Assembly (NCBI GenBank): GCA_024195585.1
Contig: SWBL01000617.1
Location: 1 to 16,191, forward strand
DNA from: Aureobasidium sp. EXF-3400
Lineage: Eukaryota > Ascomycota > Dothideomycetes > Dothideales > Saccotheciaceae
Direction of reading: 5' to 3'
Length of the DNA: 16,191 bases
Below are positions 8,810-16,191 of the stretch, one piece after another (the first letter of the stretch is position 1; each line of letters starts with the position of its first letter). Below the pieces are notes generated by a model, which had not been told where the DNA came from, searched no databases, and saw nothing but the letters and a program-made list of their open reading frames with translations. A program made the translations under genes and the position numbers.

Positions 8810-8974
8810 CTTCGTCACTAGCCCAGCCATACACAGCAACCTATTTCTTACACTACAGAGTACTTATCCAACCATGCCAATGAGTGCTAGTCATTCAAGC
8901 GATACACTTTCTATATTATTGTTGAACTATTGCTGATCAGACACCGAGGGAAAGCAGTCGATGTCGATCTCATA

Positions 8975-8987
8975 TCTCGGACCGAGA
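8975..8987. promoter_or_regulatory. Everted CGG-N1-CCG site before GH32
   Basis: TCTCGG-A-CCGAGA is a perfect 6-bp inverted repeat about 170 bp upstream of the GH32 ATG. CGG/CCG pairs are the usual targets of fungal Zn(2)Cys(6) regulators, and inulin/sucrose genes are controlled by such proteins (InuR in Aspergillus), though the InuR spacing is different. Function is inferred. Confidence 0.3.
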
Positions 8988-9101
8988 AACACACCATTTA
9001 CCGCCTGATCTCAAGACATGTTCGGCAACATTCGATTAAGGGCCGAGCAATGATTTCTACACACTACGTAACGATACACAGTATTTACCGAACCTCGAAG
9101 G

Positions 9102-9107
9102 TATAAA
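9102..9107 (+). promoter_or_regulatory. TATA box of GH32 gene
   Basis: TATAAA lies 51 bp upstream of the ATG at 9153. A start site about 30 bp downstream (near 9132) would give a very short leader and would exclude the out-of-frame ATG at 9122 from the transcript. Confidence 0.55.
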
Positions 9108-9152
9108 GAGGATGGCCTCCAATGTCTCATCTTGTGGACTATCAACTCCAAG

Positions 9153-11387
9153 ATGCGTTCCACACTGGCCCTCACTGGAGCTTGCTTGTCGGCTCTCGCC
9201 GTAGCATCTCCTCTGGACTATTCCTCACACAATACCACTAATGGAACTGCAACTCCCGATTTCCATCTTCCTCCCCAAAATCTTACCTACTATGGCAACA
9301 ACTCACTCTTCACACAATGGAGGACCAAAGCCAGATTCAGGCCTTCCTCGAACCATATTGGAGACCCGACAGCTTTCTGGCAAGACGAGGAAGGTGTATT
9401 CCATGTCTCTGGGTTATACTCTTACCTGCGTGGTCCCAACATTTCCATCACCTCGAGCATTGGAGGTGCCTTGACCTCTGACTTCCTGAGCTACGTAGAT
9501 GTCCACAACTATACAAACGCCTCTCTGTTCACGAATGGCGTGGAAATTGGCCCTGGAAACAAGAATGACCCTCTAGCCGTCTTTGATGGCTCCGTGATTC
9601 CGAAGGGATACAAGAATCACGTTACTCTCATATATACGGGGGTGCACTACCTACCTATATCTCGGAGCAAGCCGTACATCAAGGGCAGCGAGGTGCAAAC
9701 GCTTGCTTATTCGGAAGACAATGGTGCTACTTGGATCAAGCCAGACATCGATCCGGTCATCCCTGGACCACCCGAGGGGTTCAACGTAACCGGTTTCCGT
9801 GATCCCTGGGTCTTCCAGGCACCGCAGTTCTCCAAATTGCTTAACGACACACCCGAGACTTGGTACCTGTCAGTCAGCAGTGGAATCAAAGAAGTTGGAC
9901 CTCGCCTGCTCCTGTACAGACAAAACAGCTCAGACTTCACGAGCTGGGAATTCCTTGGTCCTTCTGTCTCCACTCCTGTCAACACTACCTTCAGCACTGG
10001 CAACTTCTCTGGCAACGACGGCTCCAACTACGAGACCTCAAACACTCTTTTCCTTGATGAGGATGGAGAGAATCTTGAGAACGGTGTCAACTTTGTTACA
10101 ATGGGCGCTGAATCAGGCAGAAAATCGCATAGTTTCCACTACTCCCTGTGGAAGATGGGCAAGTTTGTGCGCAACCCTGTCAACGAGAGTGTGATCCTTG
10201 AGGACTACGCAACTGGTGTTCTCGACTGGGGCCTTGGATATGCTTGCTCTACTATGCCTGACTACAAGACTAACCGTCGTCTTGCGTTCTGCTGGAGCAA
10301 CGATGACTTCAACTCGACCATCTCCGAGCAAGTGGGCTACAGAATTGGGTCTGGTGGTGTATACTCCATCCCTCGTGAGCTATACTACAAGGAGATTGAA
10401 GGAGTTGTTGCCGATGACTTTGCAGCTGAGAACGGTTACTGGTCCGTGGCAACCAACTATTTAAACACAACTTTGGCCAAGGAGGGAGTTGAGATGGCTA
10501 AGGCTAATGGTAATGATACCGTTACTCTCGCTACTCTGGGCTGCAAGCCTGCTCGTGAGATCCTGGCCTTCAGAGAACATGCCAACCACAGCTGGACCGA
10601 GTTCGACTTTGACGTCGATGTAAAGTCGATCAAGTCAAACTGCAGCGGTGTAGAGCTCACCGAAAAAGAGGATGTAACCCAAGCCTTCATTCCTTTCAGG
10701 CAAAGCCCCCATAGCCGCCGCTGGGAACTTCAAGCCACCGTTCAGATCCCTGCATCCTCTCTGCGCAACGATGAATACGAAGACTTCGCCGCCGGCTTCA
10801 CCATTCTGCACTCCAGCGCCTCGGCACCTGCAAACTTCTCCGTTGACGACGCAGCAATGCTCTATCGTCCCTCAAACGAGACCTTCATGATCACCCGTAA
10901 CGTTGCTCTCGGCGCCAACAACGTAAACACCGACCCAGAAATGGGTAAACTCCGCCTGTGGAACATTTCCTCAACAGACGAGGCAGGAAACCAAACCTAC
11001 TCCATCCAAAGCCTCAACATCCGCGCCTTCATGGATGGCAGTTTCTTCGAAGTATACGTCAATGATGTGCTGACCATCTCCACGCACCTTTACTACTGGT
11101 ACCAAGATTCCACTCGCATGGGCTTCTACCTCCAATTCCCTGATACGTTGCAAAACTCGACTTTGGACACTGGAGTTAGCTTCTCAAACATCAGTGTTTG
11201 GGAGGGTGTGCCAAATGTATTCCCCAAGCGTCCTACCAACCCTAAGGAGTTGATTGATAATGGAGTGGGCTTTGTACAGCCACCTAACAACCCTAATGTG
11301 CCATTGACTTATGATGGTGTTGGTGCTCCGCCTTTGCCTCCGGCTGAGAATCTGCCGTATGGTATTGATTTGAGTACAGTACAGTAG
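9153..11387 (+). CDS. Secreted GH32 beta-fructofuranosidase / fructosyltransferase
   Basis: Glycoside hydrolase family 32 enzyme of the fungal fructosyltransferase/invertase type, cleaving sucrose or fructans or transferring fructose. It has 744 residues and no intron. A signal peptide (MRSTLALTGACLSALAVA, probable cleavage after residue 18) and many N-glycosylation sequons indicate secretion. The N-terminal five-bladed propeller carries nucleophile Asp71 in GDPTAFWQDEEGVFHV, a KNDPLAVFDGSVIP motif (138-150), transition-state Asp217 in FRDPWVF, and acid/base Glu294 in NYETSNTLF; a GDP-type first motif and Glu without the usual ECP cysteine are typical of Aspergillus fructosyltransferases. The C-terminal beta-sandwich covers about 530-700, followed by a Pro-rich tail of about 45 residues. 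The ATG at 9153 is used because the 7 codons before it begin with TTG and would spoil the signal peptide. Whether hydrolysis or transfer dominates cannot be told from sequence. Confidence 0.94.
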   Translation: MRSTLALTGACLSALAVASPLDYSSHNTTNGTATPDFHLPPQNLTYYGNNSLFTQWRTKARFRPSSNHIGDPTAFWQDEEGVFHVSGLYSYLRGPNISITSSIGGALTSDFLSYVDVHNYTNASLFTNGVEIGPGNKNDPLAVFDGSVIPKGYKNHVTLIYTGVHYLPISRSKPYIKGSEVQTLAYSEDNGATWIKPDIDPVIPGPPEGFNVTGFRDPWVFQAPQFSKLLNDTPETWYLSVSSGIKEVGPRLLLYRQNSSDFTSWEFLGPSVSTPVNTTFSTGNFSGNDGSNYETSNTLFLDEDGENLENGVNFVTMGAESGRKSHSFHYSLWKMGKFVRNPVNESVILEDYATGVLDWGLGYACSTMPDYKTNRRLAFCWSNDDFNSTISEQVGYRIGSGGVYSIPRELYYKEIEGVVADDFAAENGYWSVATNYLNTTLAKEGVEMAKANGNDTVTLATLGCKPAREILAFREHANHSWTEFDFDVDVKSIKSNCSGVELTEKEDVTQAFIPFRQSPHSRRWELQATVQIPASSLRNDEYEDFAAGFTILHSSASAPANFSVDDAAMLYRPSNETFMITRNVALGANNVNTDPEMGKLRLWNISSTDEAGNQTYSIQSLNIRAFMDGSFFEVYVNDVLTISTHLYYWYQDSTRMGFYLQFPDTLQNSTLDTGVSFSNISVWEGVPNVFPKRPTNPKELIDNGVGFVQPPNNPNVPLTYDGVGAPPLPPAENLPYGIDLSTVQ

Positions 11388-11859
11388 AGTAGATTGACTA
11401 TCTCCCAAGGGCTTGGAAGGAATCTTATAGCCATGGGAATGCACAGTACTTTTGTAATTATATATCGGTCCATCGAAACATATTCCTTTACACGCCCTCA
11501 TTGGAACCAACCATAACGTAAAAAACACTCTGCATTTCTACAGCTAAGCATGACAGAAATCAACACTGGAGTTGCAAATAGGGGGCGGTTGATCGAGGGA
11601 TGCTCCTTTGCGCGCTCTCCTTGGAGCCAATCATAAAATGGAAAACAAGTTCTACAGGCATCGACGCTGGGAGAGAAGTATCTTCACACTTCCGGCCTAG
11701 AACAATCAGCAAACACCGTCACAGTGCACAGCCTATTCATCGCGTATGGAACGGGGCCGGAAACATAAAATGAGCACGATATATGTAATTACAGTACAAC
11801 AATAAAAAGCGCAATTTGGTATCACAAGCAAGACAAAAAGAGGCTTTTTAAGAAAACAC
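11388..11859. other. Convergent intergenic region between GH32 and SLA2
   Basis: About 470 bp between two convergent stop codons, holding both 3'UTRs and the degenerate duplication described separately. AT-rich stretches near 11455-11465 and 11767-11775 may be 3' processing signals. No gene seen, and in particular no mating-type gene. Confidence 0.6.
11467..11657. repeat. Degenerate direct duplication, 120-bp period
   Basis: Positions 11467-11527 align without gaps to 11587-11647 at 44 of 61 identical bases by hand count; TTCTACAG then recurs at 11536-11543 and 11650-11657 with a 6-nt shift. Shared blocks include TCCTTT, TTGGA-CCAA and CATAA. Of 17 differences 13 are transitions. It looks like an old tandem duplication or two remnants of one repeat. 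Confidence 0.6.
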
Positions 11860-14800
11860 TCATTCCTCGTCTTCCTGGTAAGCGAGCTTGCGCATCTCGC
11901 CCAAATCTTTTCGTGCTCTGCCAAGTGCGTTCTCGAGCTGGAGAATCTCGACTTGCTTCTCCATGTGTCTGCAAATATTATGTTAGCCATGTACTTGGTA
12001 TGCGAGAGAATCAGGAGTACATACGATCTGTTGAACTCATGCTTTGACAGCTTAGAGTAATCGACGAGTTCCTCGCCGTTAGCACGAGCGTCAATGATGG
12101 CCTGGACTTGCTTGACAAGACTACGGCATGCACTTGTGACTGCCTTGCTGGCATCCTCCAGTCTTTCTTGAGTCTTGCTCATGAAGCTAGCCTTGACTCT
12201 GCTGGCGGCGACCAGCTGGGCAGTAGAGGCTGCCACGTCGTTGGATGCAACGATTAGCTGCTCGGGTGAGTTGCGACCTCCAATGACACCATCTGCAGTC
12301 TCGATGAGCAGATTTGTGCTGTTGGCGACAGCCTTTGCAGCAGAGATGAGACCCTCTGTCCAACGGTTGTTCTTCTTGTAGAAGTTCCGTAAAACAGTTA
12401 GCCTGGGAGAAACGAGTTTCAAGATGCAAAAAGAGAACTTACAGATTTAGACATGGACGAGCCACGGCCTTCTTTAACGATCTCCTGCTGAGAATCCGTG
12501 GCTGCTTTGATCAGTTTTGCGATCGCGTTGGTGACTGCAATAGCAGCGCCGAGGATGGCATCGTGGATCTTGAGCTCGTAGGTGGAGTAACCATCTCTGG
12601 ACTTGTTCATGAGTGCAGTAAGACGGTCAGTAGCTGCTTCAATTGCCTTGGCAGCATTGGCCATCTCGCGGTCAACAAGATCACCAAGATCGCCTGAAGC
12701 TGAGGTCAGCTTGTGCTTGGGAGCGAATGCATCAGCAATCTTGGACAAGCTGTTCAGGTTGATCTGGACTTCGTTGTTCTTGTTGATGACAACATCAGTC
12801 TTCTGCAGATCATCCAGTCCGTCAAGACGGTAGCTTTGGATCGAGCGGAAGAAGCTGACTGTGCTAAGTGCAGATTGACGCGCAGCGTTCATCAGCTGAT
12901 CGGCCTTCTTCTCATCAGAAGCGAATCTAATAAGACCCTTGGCATTCGAAAGAACATCTGCGACAGAGTTGGAGAAGGTGTGAACAGTGCGGATAACTTC
13001 AGCATGAGTGCTGTTGGGTCCATCGGCAATGAAGTTGTTGAAAGCGGTCGAGAATTCCATCGCACTCGATGCAGCCTTCTCGATAGTCGACAAAACATAG
13101 GCACCGGAAGCACTTTGGTTTCCGGCTTGCATAGTAGAGTCCAACTCGTAAAGAGCGTCATCGACGCGCTGGACACCGCTTTGCAGCACGGAGTCGATGA
13201 TGTCGGTGATCTTGCGGACACTATCGAGAAGCAGAGTATCAATCTGCTCATCAAAAGCTTGATCGGTCTCACCCTGACCGTTGCGGAGCTCGTTCAGCTC
13301 CAAAAGTGTCTGGTCCATGCCAGCCTTGAAGATTTCGAGCTCGTCCTCCTTCTCGCGGAGAAGTCTCTCAAGATCAGAGTCTTGTTCGCCGTACTTGTTC
13401 TGAGCATCGTCCAGAGCTCTTGTCTTATTGCGCAGAGCCTCCTCGAGATCTGCAATTTCTCTGTTGTGCCTGGAAAGGAGGGAAGAAAGCTCAGAACCCT
13501 TCGATCTCTCTGCGTTTTCTGCCTTGTCGAGAGCAAAGCGAAGCTCGCGTCTAAGCTTCTCGAGATCGTCCTTGTGGCCGCCAGTTGAGCGGTCCTTGTC
13601 GTGAAGAGCACGATCTCTTTCGCGGATCATATCGGCAAGCTCCAGATTCTTGGTCTTGAGCTCTCTTTCCAGCTTTTCTCTTCTATCAATGGCTTCTTGT
13701 GCCGAGGCAGCCTTGAGTTGAACACCCTTGAATTTCTGGAGAAGCTCGAGATGTTCGTGACGCAGCTGAGAGTACAGCTTAGCCAAAGCTTCGTACTTGG
13801 TCCTCCAGGTGTTGATTTGCTCTTGCAAGGCACGAATCTGTTCGTCCTTGGAGGCGTTCTGTTGGCCAAAGTTCACTTGGAGCTGCTGCAGCTCTCCCTC
13901 GAGAGCCTTCATGCGCCTGTCGTATTGCTCGAGCATAAGCTGGTCGCGCTCGTACTGTGCGCGCGCATTCAGGTTCTCACGCTCCAGCTCGGCCATTCTG
14001 CCCTGTGTCTGTTGCGAGTACTGATCGCGCATCAACTGCTCCTGGGCCAGTCTCTGCTGTTCGGCCTGCAGTCTCTGTTGTTCCTCGAAGTCTCTCTGAG
14101 CCTGCAGAGACGCCTGTTGCTGTTGTCTTTGCGCCTCGTCCCATTGTGCTTGAAGCCTTCTTTGCTCCGCCTCATACTCTTCTTGCTGACGTGCTTGCTC
14201 ATTCTTCCAGAATTCGTTGATCGGTTCGGGGTCCACGGAAGGCTGGCGCGGGGGCGTATCGGCGGGTTTAGTGACGGGTTCGTTCTTGGGTCTGGCAGGG
14301 AGAGCGGGCCTGTCCTCGTCATCGCCGAGGAGGTTCGGTGGATCCTGAGGCAGCTTGGGGATCGTAATCAAACTGGTCAGGTAGCGCAAGTTGGAGCACT
14401 CGTAGTAGAACTTGACCAGACGGTAGTGCTGGGCATCGTAACGTCCGCGAAGAGGTGCGAGGACTTCGTCGTCTCCGAGGGAGATGTGCATGGCGCGCAA
14501 CATGCTGGTGATGAACTTGTAAATTCCGTAGCTCTCCTGAACCAAGGGCACCAGACAGGAGATCTTGCACTCATTGTTCAGCCCGCCTCTAAAGTTAGCA
14601 AAAACGAGCTTTTGGAATGTCTCAATCTGGTCTTGAAGATTCATAAGGTCGGAGATGGTCTCGTATCTAGACCAATGTCAGTGTACTGCCATAGGCGTGC
14701 CGCAGGCCAATGCTCACCCTTCGTTGGGGTCGTTGATAGACTTCAAACTAATGTACTCCTCATACTCGAAAGTTCCTATGCCCACATGAGTGAAGTTCCA

Positions 14801-15501
14801 ACGTGGTACTTGAAGCACATACCATTGAACTCGGGGTGGTTCCTGTGGAAGTTGAGCTTTGCGATCAGGTAGTAAACGTATTCAGAGATTAGAGAGCCGT
14901 ATCCTGAAGGTTGTCAGCGAGTCGAGCATGTACGCAGACCGATCAAGACATACCCTTCATGCCATCACCACCTGCGACGCCACGCGACAGACTTTCAAGC
15001 CATCCGATGTGCGCCTGAGCCTCTTTCAGAACGATGGGGTGGCCTTCTTGCAGGACCTTGTGGATGGTAATGAGAGCCTTGAAGGTCTGGATTTCGTCGG
15101 CCATGATGGGTTGACTGGAACGACGACTCAGTATGATATGTGACGGTCTCGGGCAGGAGCTACTGCTTACACCTTCATGCCAGCCCAGAAGGACTGCGAA
15201 CTGCGGTGATCATAGGTGTAGACAATACATGCTCGGACGTGTTTCCCTGGATTTGGCTTTAGTCGAGTTCAGAGGTTGGGGGCATGGGTAGCGTACGCTT
15301 AGGAGCGGTCTCCTCTGTGCAATGTTAGCATGGGTTGAAGGAGTATGCATTGGCTGCGAATCATACCGATAGTTGTGGCCTTGCGGATATTGATAGCCAA
15401 CTCCGTCTCTTGCCTGAGCATTGATTAGTATGTACAAGCAGTACGCGACAGATCAATACATACTTGCCCATGTCGACATTGCGAGTCGAGTGGAGCGACA
15501 T
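11860..15501 (-). CDS. SLA2: SLA2/END4 actin- and membrane-binding endocytic adaptor
   Basis: Links clathrin-coated pit membrane to cortical actin in endocytosis and polar growth (HIP1R family). Exons on the minus strand are 15501-15464, 15413-15367, 15314-15297, 15246-15171, 15114-14954, 14903-14823, 14775-14718, 14666-12443, 12374-12025 and 11968-11860: 1053 residues, nine introns of 47-68 nt. The ANTH lipid-binding domain covers about 14-265 (KATTIEETAPKRKHVRACIVY, FEYEEYISLKSINDPNEGYE, ESYGIYKFITSMLRAMH, SLITIPKLP). A Pro-rich linker follows, then a Gln/Glu-rich coiled coil (about 310-620) and the C-terminal THATCH (I/LWEQ) actin-binding helices (NNRWTEGLISAAKAVA, ASNDVAASTAQLVAASRVK), ending in a short helix (MEKQVEILQLENALGRARK). 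M1 has an excellent context (CCACCATG); M11 is where many homologues begin. Exon 3 is only 18 nt. The 12374 border is uncertain. Confidence 0.95.
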
Positions 15502-16191
15502 GGTGGCTGCGGATGTCGCGGTATACTCGGTGTGGTATTGGGCTTCACTGGGAAGTAGGGGACCAGAAGGAAAGAAGTCACCCTGCTCACGGTGGAAATG
15601 AGGGGGACAAGCGGGGACCAAGCAGAGTGTTTAAATAAAGAGCAGTAATATCCCAGAAGTTGGAGCTGTATCGACCGTCGACTTGCAAGTTGCCGAGCGC
15701 CGCCGTGACAACGCCCGACCAACGCCGCTGCGTCACCGAACGCGACTGCCCCAAGACTTATCCCAAGGCACTCGCATTCCCGGCCTCGAATGCTCGAGGC
15801 ACTCACATTCTGCCCAAGACAATCACCACTTCTACAAGGGTATTCTACTGCTTCTCCACCTCAAGCAGGGACCACTGCTTACGAGGCCGATCATCTGCAA
15901 ATAGACTAACACATTCCTGCATGATGCACAGTTCACGTTTCACACGTTTTGAATGCAAAAAAGTCATCAATCATTTTGGGCGCGAGGCTGTGAGCTTGGA
16001 TATCTTTCTTTTGTCGTAGAGCTACGAAAGTGCTGCATGGCACATCGCGTAATAACTTCTGAACAACATGCTCCCCAGACGCCTTTTTTTGCTGCCTGAT
16101 GCATGAAACCCTCCAACACATCAACCAACGAACCCCATGAACCTAGAAGCTGGTTAGCTAGTTTAGTTGCCAGCGATGGCGTGGGCGCGGC
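15502..16191 (-). promoter_or_regulatory. SLA2 upstream region, cut by window edge
   Basis: About 690 bp with no recognisable gene; I looked for alpha-box and HMG-box mating-type sequences and found neither. TTTAAATA at 15630-15637 (TATTTAAA on the minus strand) may be a TATA-like element about 130 bp before the SLA2 ATG. A 13-bp direct repeat (12 of 13) recurs at 15767-15779 and 15798-15810, enclosing a CCTCGA-ATGC-TCGAGG inverted repeat. The plus-strand open frame at 15660-16019 has no domain or sensible composition. Confidence 0.45.

Larger units (their letters stand above)
7701..9101. other. Gene-poor intergenic stretch between CPA1 and GH32
   Basis: About 1.4 kb with no frame showing fungal protein features; the open frames are short, lack domains and overlap each other. 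It holds several palindromes, listed separately, and a short direct repeat of ATGCGAGCC at 7879-7896. The right half is likely the upstream control region of the GH32 gene. No tRNA or transposon gene was seen. Confidence 0.55.

Noticed and set aside
8733..8936. 67-codon plus-strand open frame
   Set aside because: It runs through the palindrome cluster, and its apparent protein pattern comes from the repeated TTCG words; no domain.
9132..9152. Seven-codon N-terminal extension of GH32 beginning TTG
   Set aside because: Nuclear fungal genes rarely start at TTG, and the ATG at 9153 gives a textbook signal peptide.
9122..9241. Out-of-frame upstream ATG overlapping the GH32 start
   Set aside because: The TATA box at 9102-9107 predicts transcription starting near 9132, after this ATG, so it is probably not in the mRNA.
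12713..13588. 291-codon plus-strand open frame
   Set aside because: Antisense shadow of the SLA2 central exon.
13601..14872. 423-codon plus-strand open frame, Leu/Val-rich
   Set aside because: Exact antisense of the SLA2 coiled-coil exon; the Glu/Gln-rich sense codons give a Leu-rich antisense frame. No domain.
15502..16191. Mating-type gene next to SLA2
   Set aside because: No alpha-box or HMG-box motif in any frame; if present it must lie beyond the window.
1..16191. Novel defence system, CRISPR array, biosynthetic cluster or transposon gene
   Set aside because: All large coding regions are assigned to known eukaryotic families with unrelated roles. No regularly spaced repeats, integrase, reverse transcriptase, PKS/NRPS or transposase motifs were seen.

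Overview
The window is nuclear DNA of a filamentous ascomycete (Pezizomycotina). The evidence is many short spliceosomal introns (mostly 47-83 nt) with CTAAC/CTGAC-type branch points, an arginine attenuator peptide upstream of the arginine-specific carbamoyl-phosphate synthase small subunit, and a SLA2/END4 gene of fungal type. The class is not certain; Eurotiomycetes or Dothideomycetes would fit. No tRNA, rRNA, CRISPR array or complete transposon was recognised.

Layout. 1-290 is the leader of a ribosomal protein eL21 gene (291-979, +, four exons, one intron being GC-AG). It converges on an ADE1-type SAICAR synthetase gene (1353-2462, -, four exons). Upstream of that, also on the minus strand, is a DUF300/organic solute transporter Ost-alpha/TMEM184-like membrane protein (3269-5124, five exons). 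Next is the CPA1/arg-2 gene (5736-7178, -, two exons), whose leader carries a 24-codon arginine attenuator peptide uORF (7251-7384) that is itself split by an intron. A 1.77 kb gene-free stretch (7385-9152) holds the CPA1 promoter, the promoter of the next gene and several palindromes. A secreted, intronless GH32 fructosyltransferase/invertase-type enzyme follows (9153-11387, +). It converges, across about 470 bp containing a degenerate 120-bp-period duplication, on SLA2 (11860-15501, -, ten exons). 15502-16191 is the SLA2 upstream region, cut by the window edge.

How the genes relate. This is not a pathway cluster. CPA1 (glutamine amidotransferase giving ammonia for carbamoyl phosphate in arginine synthesis) and ADE1 (purine synthesis) are independent housekeeping biosynthetic genes, and both have Gcn4/CPC-1-like or Bas1-like TGACTC half-sites upstream. 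GH32 is a nutritional, secreted sugar enzyme. SLA2 links actin to endocytic membrane and is the classical flank of the mating-type locus in many Pezizomycotina, so MAT may lie just outside the window.

All exon structures were assembled by hand from reading frame, splice consensus and family knowledge, with no transcript data. The most interesting observations are the intron inside the attenuator uORF, a SLA2 intron whose expected acceptor reads GG instead of AG, the GC-AG intron in eL21, and the duplicated or palindromic sequences on either side of the GH32 gene.
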